From the NCBI GenBank assembly GCA_028700615.1, contig JAQVSH010000005.1, positions 1 through 24,148 on the forward strand: DNA of 24,148 nt. Direction: 5' to 3'. Position numbers and translations under genes: made by a program. The stretch is from Bacteroidales bacterium (GTDB taxonomy: Bacteria > Bacteroidota > Bacteroidia > Bacteroidales > UBA4181). The notes beneath the pieces are model-generated. The model saw only the letters and a program-made list of their open reading frames with translations. It ran no database searches and had not been told where the DNA came from. This document shows positions 7,922 to 16,087 of this stretch, in pieces; within the stretch, counting starts at the first letter, position 1, and each line of letters begins with the position of its first letter.

Positions 7922-8569
7922 TTATTTTTTTGCTTTGCCTTCCACCATCGGAACAAAAATAAAAGCCCCGTGTTCAGAACGTTCAATCACATTTTCCGAG
8001 ATTTTGACATACAAGGTCATTTTCTGTTCGGAGGGACCTCCGACAGGAATCACCATTCTGCCCCCGATTTTCAATTGTCTGAGCAATGCTTCGGGAACTG
8101 ACTCTGCTCCGCAGGTAACCAATATACGGTCAAAAGGAGCATAGGTTGGGAGTCCGGCATACCCGTCTCCAAAAAAAAGGCCGGGATGATAATTTAATTT
8201 TTCCAGTATACTTTTCGCTTTTAAAAAAAGAACCCTCTGCCGTTCCACAGAGAACAAAGAAGCCCCCATCGCAACCAAAACGGCTGCCTGATATCCGGAA
8301 CCGGTACCTATCTCCAAAACACGGTGCCGGGGTTGTACCTCTAACAACTGTGATTGAAAAGCAACCGTATAAGGCTGGGAAATAGTCTGACCCGCCGCAA
8401 TGGGAAAAGCCTGATCTTTATATGCAAACTGAATCAGCCCGCTCTCCATAAAAAGATGGCGGGGAACTTCTCCCATAGCGCTCAGCACCCGCTCATCCGT
8501 GATCCCCTTTTTGCGGAGATCCTCCACTAATTTTTCTCTAAGTCCCTTATATCTAAGTTGATCACTCAT
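7922..8569 (-). CDS. pcm: Protein-L-isoaspartate O-methyltransferase
   Basis: A 215-residue SAM-dependent methyltransferase that methylates L-isoaspartyl residues in damaged proteins and so starts their repair. Diagnostic motifs are VPRHLFM (35-41), the PIMT-specific GQTISQP (60-66), the SAM motif I EIGTGSGYQAAVL (86-98), and GDGYAGLPTYAPFDRILVT followed by LLRQLKIGGRMVIPVG. Length is normal. The frame extends upstream to a TTG at 8587, but MSDQLRYKGLREKLVEDL starting at the ATG at 8569 fits the family. The -7 promoter element at 8585-8592 would overlap the longer version. It is the first gene of the pcm - MBL hydrolase - gcvP operon and is divergent from the Gfo/Idh/MocA-like gene. Confidence 0.93.
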   Translation of the reverse strand: MSDQLRYKGLREKLVEDLRKKGITDERVLSAMGEVPRHLFMESGLIQFAYKDQAFPIAAGQTISQPYTVAFQSQLLEVQPRHRVLEIGTGSGYQAAVLVAMGASLFSVERQRVLFLKAKSILEKLNYHPGLFFGDGYAGLPTYAPFDRILVTCGAESVPEALLRQLKIGGRMVIPVGGPSEQKMTLYVKISENVIERSEHGAFIFVPMVEGKAKK

Positions 8570-8584
8570 GGCTCTATTTCTTTG

Positions 8585-8615
8585 CAAACCTACATGAAAG
8601 TCGGCTTTAAAGCAA
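8585..8615 (-). promoter_or_regulatory. Promoter of the pcm - MBL - gcvP operon
   Basis: On the minus strand TTG (8615-8613) is followed after 20 bp by TAGGTTTG (8592-8585), which matches the Bacteroidetes -33/-7 arrangement with correct spacing. Transcription would begin a few nt downstream, just before the ATG at 8569. This is the best complete promoter in the window. Confidence 0.6.
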
Positions 8616-8689
8616 GAGAATAGCCGCCCCGGTGCAAATTATGTTAATAAAATCCGGGGTTATTCAAAAAAGGAGTCAACCATTTCCTG

Positions 8690-8697
8690 TATATTTG
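8690..8697 (+). promoter_or_regulatory. -7 promoter element for the Gfo/Idh/MocA-like gene
   Basis: TATATTTG matches the consensus perfectly and ends 28 bp before the ATG at 8726. No good -33 is seen. Together with 8585-8615 it makes a divergent promoter region. Confidence 0.45.
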
Positions 8698-8725
8698 TCC
8701 AAATGAGTTAAGAAAAGTATTGCAG

Positions 8726-9649
8726 ATGGTATCCGTTGGCCTGGTTGGATCGTCCTCACACATTATACCATACATAACTGCCCTCAGAGGAATGAAGGAC
8801 TATGATTTGTCCGGTTGTTATTCCGCTGATTATGAAGACACCTCCCGACATTGTTATCCTCATCGTGTGGTAGTGTTCAAGACCCTCGAAGCCCTCCTGA
8901 ATTTTTCCGACCTGCTGATTGTTGCGGATGACTCCATTTCGATTCTGAATGTTGCCGGACAAGCCTTAAGGTCATTAAAGCATGTGATCATCAGTCAGCC
9001 TGAGAAGCTAAAATCCCAGGAAGTCAAAGAACTTCTTAAACTGGCAGAAGAATCAGACACCCAGATTATTTTCGGAGAAGGGTACCTGACAAATCCTCTG
9101 CTGAAAATTATTCAAAACCGGATGAGCCATCCTTTCTGGATTGAAATGAACAGGGGCCTGTTTTCCGGATTGGACAGGATGAAAACAGAACTTCCCGGAT
9201 ATCTGCGAAAAGACATAGAATTTATTTTACAGTGTACAGAAGGAGAAATACTCAAAGCTCATGCTAAATCCGGATCCGTCTCAGGGACAGAAGGGGTCGT
9301 GGGTTGTCAGCTGGAGATGGATTCCGGCTGCGTTCTGTCACTGAATTATGTTGCCAATGCTCCCACTACTTATCATACCCTGAAGATCAATCAACCGGGA
9401 TCTGTCATCACCGCAGACTTCATAAAAAACTCCCTGACGATGGAATCTGTGGGACCAGATTCAGGTCCGCAGGAAATATCCGAATTTCAGAGAAGTCCCG
9501 AAGAAATTCAAATGCTGGAAATCAGCAAAATGATCAAATCCATCTCAGATCAGGACAATCAACGTTTCAAAGAAAACATCAAAGCGATATTGCTGACTCA
9601 CGGACTGATGACAAAAATAAAATTCCCTATAGAAACCCGATTTCTATAA
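8726..9649 (+). CDS. Gfo/Idh/MocA-family oxidoreductase-like protein
   Basis: A 307-residue protein with a two-domain Gfo/Idh/MocA layout. An N-terminal Rossmann-like region opens with VSVGLVGSSSHIIPYI, and residues 55-90 (LEALLNFSDLLIVADDS ... HVIISQP) show the usual pattern ending in an EKP-like motif, QPEKL (91-95). The C-terminal part (FWIEMNRGLFSGLDRM onward) would be the substrate and oligomerisation domain. The dinucleotide-binding glycine motif is GSSSH (8-12) instead of the usual GxGxxG/A, so NAD(P) binding may be altered. The substrate is unknown. The frame begins at a TTG at 8720, but the ATG at 8726 gives the natural MVSVGLVG start. The 3' end overlaps the convergent DUF4294 gene by 23 bp, and both stop codons sit in a hairpin. 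I am fairly sure of the superfamily and unsure of activity. Confidence 0.72.
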   Translation: MVSVGLVGSSSHIIPYITALRGMKDYDLSGCYSADYEDTSRHCYPHRVVVFKTLEALLNFSDLLIVADDSISILNVAGQALRSLKHVIISQPEKLKSQEVKELLKLAEESDTQIIFGEGYLTNPLLKIIQNRMSHPFWIEMNRGLFSGLDRMKTELPGYLRKDIEFILQCTEGEILKAHAKSGSVSGTEGVVGCQLEMDSGCVLSLNYVANAPTTYHTLKINQPGSVITADFIKNSLTMESVGPDSGPQEISEFQRSPEEIQMLEISKMIKSISDQDNQRFKENIKAILLTHGLMTKIKFPIETRFL

Positions 9650-9652
9650 GGG
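9625..9652 (-). terminator. Hairpin over both stop codons of convergent overlapping genes, likely terminator for the DUF4294 gene
   Basis: TATAGAAA (9628-9635) pairs with TTTCTATA (9641-9648) around the loop CCCGA. CCC (9625-9627) and GGG (9650-9652) extend the stem past one bulged A. The plus-strand TAA (9647-9649) and minus-strand TAG (9629-9627) both lie in the arms. On the minus strand the hairpin is followed by the T-rich run AATTTTATTTTTG, as in an intrinsic terminator. The plus-strand side is not T-rich, so termination of the rightward gene here is less certain. Confidence 0.6.
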
Positions 9653-10223
9653 TGAGGATCTCTTCAATTTCCTGGTCAGTGCCTTGCGGATCATAGGGGG
9701 TTTTGAGATTTGTCCCAAAAATTCTGGCTACTCCCTGCCAGAACACTGCTGAAAGCCCTCCTCTGAAATCCTTCAGCACTTCATAGGAAGTATTTCCCGT
9801 TTCCCGGTCTACCAGTTTAATCAAAAGCCTTCCCTGAGTGATAGTAAGTTTCCTAAGGTCTTTTTCAAACTTTTTTAAGATCATTTTTTCCAGATCACGG
9901 GTATAAATCCGGCGTTCTTTGGCTGTTTTCAAATGGAGATATTCCTGATTCATTCTCGCAAATTCTTCGCGCAGGATCAGCACATAAGGATAGACCTTCT
10001 TAATATTATATACCAGACGAGAATACCGAACCTCTATCCGTTTACTTTTATTTTTACGCTTTGGCAAAATATATGCTTCCGGAATACTGGCCATATAGAC
10101 CGTATCCCCGTTTTCTACTTTAAACCTTACGATTTGATTCTTGCCCGGAGCCTGACCCAAAAGGTGAGTATCCTGTACAAAAATCAGACACAGTGCAAAG
10201 AAAAATCTGAGTATATTTTGCAT
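9627..10223 (-). CDS. DUF4294 domain-containing exported protein
   Basis: A 198-residue Bacteroidetes-specific protein. An N-terminal signal peptide (MQNILRFFFALCLIFVQ...) with possible cleavage near LLG/QAP points to export. Recognisable DUF4294 features are RYSRLVYNIKKVYPYV (66-81), a charged helix at 82-125, LTITQGRLLIKLVDRETG (126-143), YEVLKDFRGG (147-156), FWQGVARIFGTNLK (161-174) and YDPQGTD (177-183). The function of DUF4294 is not established. Length agrees with the family. The 3' end overlaps the convergent oxidoreductase-like gene by 23 bp. Upstream, a 14-bp perfect palindrome lies 10-23 bp before the start codon and may be an operator. The start ATG at 10223 is well placed for the signal peptide. 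Confidence 0.82.
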   Translation of the reverse strand: MQNILRFFFALCLIFVQDTHLLGQAPGKNQIVRFKVENGDTVYMASIPEAYILPKRKNKSKRIEVRYSRLVYNIKKVYPYVLILREEFARMNQEYLHLKTAKERRIYTRDLEKMILKKFEKDLRKLTITQGRLLIKLVDRETGNTSYEVLKDFRGGLSAVFWQGVARIFGTNLKTPYDPQGTDQEIEEILTLIEIGFL

Positions 10224-10232
10224 AATCTGAAG

Positions 10233-10246
10233 ATATTGCGCAATAT
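10233..10246. repeat. 14-bp perfect palindrome just upstream of the DUF4294 gene
   Basis: ATATTGCGCAATAT is its own reverse complement. It lies 10 to 23 bp upstream of the DUF4294 start codon on the minus strand, where a dimeric repressor site or a small leader hairpin could act. No regulator gene is adjacent, so function is inferred from position only. Confidence 0.4.
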
Positions 10247-10409
10247 AAAAATAATTTCAGGGCAGATTCTTTATTTCTTTTCCAAAAAGTAACTTAAAGA
10301 TGCTAAAAAACAAATAATTTTGGCGGTTGAATATCAGGTAAAAAATCCAGGGTTATATAAACGGTTGGATGGAATTCTTATGGTTATTGATAATTAAATA
10401 TTTATTCGG

Positions 10410-13400
10410 ATGAAGCTAAACATTAAAAAAGTAATCGTTTTAGGTTCCGGTGCCTTGAAAATAGGTGAAGCCGGAGAATTTGACTACTCTGGATCTCAAG
10501 CGCTTAAAGCCCTCAGGGAAGAAGGGATAGAAACCATTCTCATCAATCCGAACATTGCTACCGTACAAACCACTGAAGGAATTGCCGATAAAATTTATTT
10601 TCTTCCGGTTACTCCGTTTTTTGTCGAAAAAGTTATTCAAAAGGAAAGGCCACAAGGCATTTTGCTTGCATTCGGAGGACAAACCGCGCTGAATTGCGGA
10701 ATCGGTCTGTTTAAATTGGGAGTATTTGAAAAATACAATATTCAGGTCATCGGAACTCCGGTTCAGGCCATCATGGATACTGAAGACAGGGAATTGTTTG
10801 TAGAAAAATTGAACGAAATTCACGTTGATACACCCAAGAGCCACGCGGTAAACAACATTAAAGAAGCAAAAATTGCCGCACAAGATCTGGGATTTCCGGT
10901 TATTGTCCGTGCCGCTTATGCCTTGGGAGGACTCGGGAGTGGTTTCTGCGCCAATATGGAAGAACTGGAAACTTTGGTTTCCAAATCATTCACCTATTCG
11001 GATCAGGTACTGGTTGAGTAATCCCTGAAAGGCTGGAAGGAAATAGAATATGAAGTAGTCCGTGATGTCTATGACAACTGTATTACGGTCTGCGGAATGG
11101 AAAATTTTGATCCCCTGGGGATCCATACCGGAGAAAGTATTGTAGTGGCTCCCATGCAAACCCTTTCCAACAGTGAATTCCAGAAACTAAGGGAAATCGC
11201 CCTAACCATTGTCCGGCACGTAGGCATTCAGGGAGAATGTAATGTACAGTTTGCACTGGACCCGTTTTCTGAAGAATACCGGGTCATTGAGGTCAACGCA
11301 CGTCTTTCCCGCTCCAGCGCTCTCGCATCCAAAGCCACCGGTTATCCGCTGGCCTTTATTGCCGCTAAGTTAGGCCTGGGATATGGACTCCATGAATTAA
11401 AAAACTCTATCACTAAAGTTACTTCCGCCTTTTTTGAACCTGCCATCGATTATGTAGTCTGCAAGATCCCCCGCTGGGATATGAATAAATTTCAGGGAGT
11501 TTCCAAACAGATCGGATCTTCTATGAAAAGTGTAGGGGAAGTCATGGCCATCGGACGTTCTTTTGAAGAAGTTATTCAGAAAGGACTCCGGATGATTGGT
11601 CAGGGCATGCATGGTTTTGTAGGGAACAGAGAGTTGAAAATATCAAAAGATATCCGCAAGGAACTTTCCGAACCCACTGATATGCGGATCTTTGCCATTG
11701 CAGCCGCGTTTGAACACGGGATCTCTATCGATGAGATCTATGAGATGACCAAAATCGACAAATGGTTCCTCCAAAAACTCAAATATATCTATGACATTCA
11801 GGAACGGTTGAAAGCCCTTAATTCTCTCGAATCTCTTTCAACTGATCTGTTAATTGAAGCCAAAAAGTCCGGGTTTTCGGACTTCCAGATTGCCCGGAGT
11901 GTCCTGAAAACTCCTTCGGAAGAAATGGAGGATGCGGTATTGGAGGTTCGGGAATTCCGGAAAAAAGCAGGCATTGTACCTTATGTCAAACAAATTGATA
12001 CGCTCGCGGCAGAATATCCTGCCCAGACTAATTACCTGTATCTGACTTACCATGGAGATTCACACGATATAAGCTTCGAAAGAGACAACAGATCCGTCGT
12101 AGTATTAGGTTCCGGGGCATACCGCATCGGAAGTTCCGTAGAGTTTGACTGGTGTTGTGTAAATGCCATCCAGACCATCCGGAAAGAAGGATACAGAGCC
12201 ATTACCATTAATTATAATCCGGAGACCGTCAGTACGGATTATGACACCTGTGATAAATTATATTTTGATGAATTGTCTCTCGAAAGGGTGCTGGATATTT
12301 TAGATCTGGAAGCTCCGATGGGAGTGATTATTTCTACAGGCGGACAGATTCCCAATAATCTTGCCCTGCGCCTGGACAGCCAGCATGTTCCCATTTTGGG
12401 AACTTCCGCTCTTTCTATCGACCGTGCGGAAGACAGGCATAAATTCTCCATGATGTGTGACGGTTTGGGTATTGACCAGCCCAGATGGAAAGAGTTGGCC
12501 GCAATGGAAGATATTTACGCTTTCTCGGATGAAGTGGGATTCCCTTTGTTAATACGGCCTTCCTATGTTCTGTCAGGAGCAGCCATGAACGTGGTTTCAA
12601 ACCGCGATGAACTGAAAGATTATCTTGAACTGGCAGTCCGGGTATCCAAACAACATCCGGTGGTAGTCACTGAATTTTTGCTCAACGCAAAAGAAATTGA
12701 AGTAGACGCTGTTGCCCGTCAGGGAGAAGTGATTCTGTATGCCATCGGGGAACACGTTGAATATGCGGGGGTACACAGCGGAGATGCCACCATTGTATTT
12801 CCTCCACAAAAACTATATTTTGAAACCGTAAGACGTATCAAAAAAATTACCCGCCAGATTGCTAAGGAATTGAACATCTCGGGACCTTTTAACATACAGT
12901 TTTTAGCCAGGGACAATGAAGTAAAAGTCATTGAATGCAACCTAAGAGCTTCAAGGAGTATGCCCTTTGTTTCCAAAATCCTCAAAGTTAATTTGATAGA
13001 ACTTGCCACCAAGATCATGCTGAACCGTCCTGTTGAAATACTGGACAAATCCACCTTCGATCTGGACTATTTAGGGGTGAAAGCTTCGCAATTCTCTTTC
13101 CACCGTCTGCTGAAAGCTGATCCCGTCCTGGGTGTTGAAATGGCCTCTACCGGAGAAGTCGGATGCCTTGGAGAAGATTTCCATGAAGCATTACTTAAAT
13201 CGATGCTCTCTGTCGGATATTCCTTCCCGAAAAAGAACATTCTGCTTTCTACCGGAACTCCGAGAGATAAAGTGGAATTGCTCGAGCCGGCGCGCCGCCT
13301 GGTGGAAAAAGGGTACCAACTTTACGGGACAAAGGGAACAGCAAAATATCTGGAGGAACACGGGGTAAAAGTTCAGGCACTGGCCTGGCCCGATGAAAAT

Positions 13401-13634
13401 GAACATCCCAACGCCTTGGATTATATCAGGGAGAAAAAAATTGACATGGTCGTTAACGTACCTAAGAACCTCTCTAAAAACGAGTTACAGAATGATTACG
13501 TAATCCGGAGAAGTGCGGTCGATTTTAATATTCCCCTGATTACGAATGCCCGTTTAGCTTCTGCCTTTCTGACCGCAATCTGTCGCTTTGGTCCGGAAGA
13601 TATTAAAATTCAAAGCTGGGACGAATACAAGTAA
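10410..13634 (+). pseudogene. carB: Carbamoyl-phosphate synthase large subunit interrupted by one in-frame stop codon
   Basis: The frame encodes a full CarB (1074 codon positions, normal length) that makes carbamoyl phosphate from bicarbonate, ammonia and 2 ATP for pyrimidine and arginine synthesis. Codon 204 (11019-11021) is TAA, between QVLVE and SLKGWKEIEYEVVRD, where CarB homologs carry Lys or Glu. Without it the frame is continuous. The upstream piece (10410-11021, 203 aa) has the first ATP-grasp start (VLGSGALKIGEAGEFDYSG, RAAYALGGLGSG). The downstream piece could restart at ATG 11097 (10 aa after the stop codon is followed by 25 codons) and holds 845 aa: the rest of ATP-grasp 1 (RLSRSSALASKATGYP), the oligomerisation domain, ATP-grasp 2 (VLGSGAYRIGSSVEFDW, GGQIPNNLA) and the MGS-like regulatory domain (about 930-1074). 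If the stop is real, neither piece is a working synthase. Everything after the stop is intact, so the change is recent or an error. carA is not adjacent. Confidence 0.9.
11019..11021 (+). other. carB: Premature TAA inside carB
   Basis: The codon context is GTT GAG TAA TCC CTG AAA GGC TGG. One substitution from AAA (Lys) or GAA (Glu) to TAA explains it, and no insertion or deletion is needed because the frame is identical on both sides. TAA is not a selenocysteine or pyrrolysine codon, so programmed recoding of those kinds is not suggested. Confidence 0.95.
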
Positions 13635-13707
13635 ATCATTAGATATTTTTATGAAATAATCCCGGATCTGTTTTTATTTTTCAGGCCTTTTCTTCAGGTT
13701 TATTTGA

Positions 13708-13715
13708 TAACTTTG
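13708..13715 (+). promoter_or_regulatory. -7 promoter element abutting the recJ start codon
   Basis: TAACTTTG matches TAnnTTTG and is followed by CACC and then the ATG at 13720. Transcription would start at or next to the start codon, giving a leaderless or nearly leaderless recJ mRNA. An alternative TTTATTTG (13699-13706) matches 7 of 8 positions and would leave a slightly longer leader. Confidence 0.5.
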
Positions 13716-13719
13716 CACC

Positions 13720-15432
13720 ATGAAGGAAAATTTTTGGAGAATTAAAGCACAAGGAGATCCGACTGATGTAGACCATTTATCAAAAGCCTTAAAAATAAAC
13801 AAAACACTGGCAAACCTGCTTGTTCAGAGGGGAATCAGAACGTATTCAGAAGCAGAAACTTTTTTTAGACCGGAAAAGTCGCAATTGCATGATCCTTTTC
13901 TCATGAAGGATATGGACAAGGCGGTGAGCCGGATTGAAAGGGCAATCAGCAACAATGAGCGTGTTTTAATTTACGGGGACTATGATGTGGATGGCACTAC
14001 CGCTGTGGCTATGGTATATTCGTTTCTCAAATCCCTGTGCCCGCAGTTGGAGTTTTACATTCCCAATCGTTATGAAGAAGGATACGGAGTGTCTATCAAG
14101 AGTATCGACTATGCTGCGGAAAATCATATCTCGCTGATTATCACGCTGGATTGCGGAATCAAAGCCATTGACAAGGTATGTTATGCAGCCTCCAAAGGGA
14201 TAGAATTCATTATTTGTGATCATCATTATACGGGAGAAAATCTTCCGGAGGCTTGTGCTATTTTAAACCCCAAACGTCCCGACTGCTGCTATCCGTACAA
14301 ACATCTTTCCGGCTGCGGGGTGGGATTTAAGTTGATTCAGGCACTTGCCCTGCGCATGAATTTGCCTCAGGAAATGGTCATGAAGCATCTTGATCTGGTG
14401 GCAGTCAGTATTGCCTCCGATATTGTTCCTATCACCGGAGAAAACAGAGTGCTGGCATTTCTGGGTCTTGACAAAATCAACACCAATCCGGGCGTGGGCA
14501 TTGCCTCTATCATTAAAATTGCAGGATTGGGACAAAAAAGGATTACCATCGATGACATTGTATTTAAAATAGGTCCCCGTATCAATGCTGCAGGAAGAAT
14601 GGATACCGGCGAAGAAGCAGTAAAGCTGCTTACAGCAGAAGTCCCGGAAGAGGCAATGGAAATCGGAGAAAATATCGATGAGTACAATAAACAACGAAAG
14701 AGCATCGATCAAAGCCTCACATCCGAAGCATTACAAATGATTGAATCAGATCCTGAACAATCCGAACGAAAGACTACTGTGCTCTTTAATCCCCACTGGA
14801 ACAAAGGAGTCATCGGGATCGTAGCCTCCCGTCTGATTGAGTCCCATTATCGGCCTACCGTGATTTTAACTGAATCGAACGGATTTGCCTCAGGTTCCGC
14901 CCGCTCGGTAGAAGGTTTTGATCTTTACTCTGCCATTGACCGTTGCAGCCACTTATTGGAAAATTTTGGCGGACACATGTATGCTGCAGGCATTACTCTT
15001 AAAGTGGAGAATATTGCAGCATTTAAACAAAAGTTTGAGGAAATTGTGGCTGAAACTATCTCCGAAGAACAATCCACTCCGGTGATAGAAATAGACACAC
15101 AAATTGAGCTGGGAGACATTACTCCGAAATTTTACCGGATTTTAAAACAATTTGAGCCTCACGGGCCGGAAAATCCTCAACCTATTTTTCTGACAAAAAA
15201 CGTGGTAGACAACGGAAACGGAAGAACGGTAGGCACCAACGGTGAACATCTCAGACTGGAACTGATTCAGGAATCTACTCCCTTTGAGCCCATTCAGGCC
15301 ATCGGATTTCAGATGGGTTCCCATTTTGAATATATAAAAACCGGAAATCCATTTGATATTTGTTATACCATTGATGAAAATGAATTCAGAGGAAATATTT
15401 CCCGGCAAATCAAAATCAAAGACATCAAATAG
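13720..15432 (+). CDS. recJ: Single-stranded-DNA-specific 5'-3' exonuclease RecJ
   Basis: A 570-residue DHH-family nuclease that degrades ssDNA 5' to 3' in recombination and base-excision or mismatch repair. N-terminal WRI and a helical segment precede the DHH domain. Motif I is DYDVDG (87-92), then DCGI (144-147), DHH (167-169) and LSGCGVGFK near 195. The linker carries GPRINAAGRMDTGEEAV, and the DHHA1 domain has ASRLIESHYRPT, GSARSVEGFDLYSAI and GGHMYAAGITL. A C-terminal OB-like domain follows (HGPENPQPIF to ICYTIDENEFRG). All metal-binding motifs are intact and the length is typical of Bacteroidetes RecJ. A -7 promoter element ends 4 bp before the ATG. The gene converges with the sigma factor gene, with only 19 bp between stop codons. 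Confidence 0.95.
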   Translation: MKENFWRIKAQGDPTDVDHLSKALKINKTLANLLVQRGIRTYSEAETFFRPEKSQLHDPFLMKDMDKAVSRIERAISNNERVLIYGDYDVDGTTAVAMVYSFLKSLCPQLEFYIPNRYEEGYGVSIKSIDYAAENHISLIITLDCGIKAIDKVCYAASKGIEFIICDHHYTGENLPEACAILNPKRPDCCYPYKHLSGCGVGFKLIQALALRMNLPQEMVMKHLDLVAVSIASDIVPITGENRVLAFLGLDKINTNPGVGIASIIKIAGLGQKRITIDDIVFKIGPRINAAGRMDTGEEAVKLLTAEVPEEAMEIGENIDEYNKQRKSIDQSLTSEALQMIESDPEQSERKTTVLFNPHWNKGVIGIVASRLIESHYRPTVILTESNGFASGSARSVEGFDLYSAIDRCSHLLENFGGHMYAAGITLKVENIAAFKQKFEEIVAETISEEQSTPVIEIDTQIELGDITPKFYRILKQFEPHGPENPQPIFLTKNVVDNGNGRTVGTNGEHLRLELIQESTPFEPIQAIGFQMGSHFEYIKTGNPFDICYTIDENEFRGNISRQIKIKDIK

Positions 15433-15451
15433 AACCTTTTTTCTGTATGGA

Positions 15452-15949
15452 TTATTCAGAAAGTTCTTCCATTAAACGTTTTCTGGCAAAGAAAATACGA
15501 CTTTTTACGGTACCGATCTTAAGATTAAGAACATCTGCAATTTCCTGATATTTATATCCTTCCAGATGCATTTGAAAAGGAATCCTAAGCGGTTCATCCA
15601 GCTTTGAAATGCGGAAAAAGATTTCTTTAGAAAACAAAATGGAATCAGGAGCCATATTAGAATTATCTTTCAGTCTGTGTAACATATAAAAATCCTGAGC
15701 CCCATCAAAAGCCATATTGGCAAGAAGATTTCTCCTGTACTGATTGATAAAGGTATTGCGCATAATAGTATAGGCCCATGCTTTCAGGTTGGTTGCATCT
15801 TCAAACTGATCTCTGTATGTAAGAGCTCTGAGATAAGTTTCCTGCAACAAATCCTCTGCAGAATTTCGGTTGCTTGTCAATTTATAGGCATAGCGAATCA
15901 GATTGTCCTCCAAACGGGTAAGCTGATGATTAAATTCCAGAGCAGTCAT
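15452..15949 (-). CDS. ECF-type sigma-70 family RNA polymerase sigma factor
   Basis: A 165-residue sigma factor with only regions 2 and 4. Region 2 covers about 17-80 (LIRYAYKLTSNRNSAEDLLQETYLRAL, then AWAYTIMRNTFINQYRR) and region 4 about 112-162 (PFQMHLEGYKYQEIADVL, then the helix-turn-helix GTVKSRIFFARKRL). It should direct RNA polymerase to alternative promoters. The frame extends upstream to 15988, but MTALEFNHQLTRLEDNL at the ATG at 15949 is the natural start, and the extra 13 residues look like AT-rich leader sequence. No anti-sigma factor or FecR-like gene lies beside it, so it may be controlled at transcription or by a distant partner. It converges with recJ and is divergent from glyS across a 323-bp AT-rich gap. 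The regulon is unknown. Confidence 0.88.
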   Translation of the reverse strand: MTALEFNHQLTRLEDNLIRYAYKLTSNRNSAEDLLQETYLRALTYRDQFEDATNLKAWAYTIMRNTFINQYRRNLLANMAFDGAQDFYMLHRLKDNSNMAPDSILFSKEIFFRISKLDEPLRIPFQMHLEGYKYQEIADVLNLKIGTVKSRIFFARKRLMEELSE

Positions 15950-16066
15950 GATAGTTTTGTTTAATGTTTTTAAAAGAATCATAAACAATAAAAATCAAAC
16001 AATTTTCATGCCATAAAAAGAAAAAATACATTAATTAATTATAAACAAAGGGATTTTTTTCTTATG

Positions 16067-16087
16067 ATTAAATTAACATTAAATTAA
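16067..16087. repeat. Tandem direct repeat ATTAAATTAA with 11-bp period
   Basis: ATTAAATTAA occurs at 16067-16076 and again at 16078-16087, separated by one C. The two copies fall on the same face of the helix. This could be an UP-like element or a regulator site, or simply low-complexity AT sequence. Confidence 0.4.

Noticed and set aside
11019..11021. Programmed recoding (selenocysteine, pyrrolysine or frameshift) at the carB stop codon
   Set aside because: TAA is not used for selenocysteine (TGA) or pyrrolysine (TAG). The frame is the same on both sides, so no frameshift is involved, and homologs have an ordinary residue here. A mutation or error is simpler.
11097..13634. Independent functional gene starting at ATG 11097
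   Set aside because: It would begin inside ATP-grasp domain 1 of CarB and lack the first 229 residues, including the 25 conserved codons just after the stop. It is a remnant frame, not a natural gene start.
15431..15472. Possible bidirectional terminator between recJ and the sigma factor gene (AGAAC ... GTTCT arms)
   Set aside because: Pairing requires a 4-nt bulge and runs into the sigma factor coding end. It is too weak to call without transcript data.
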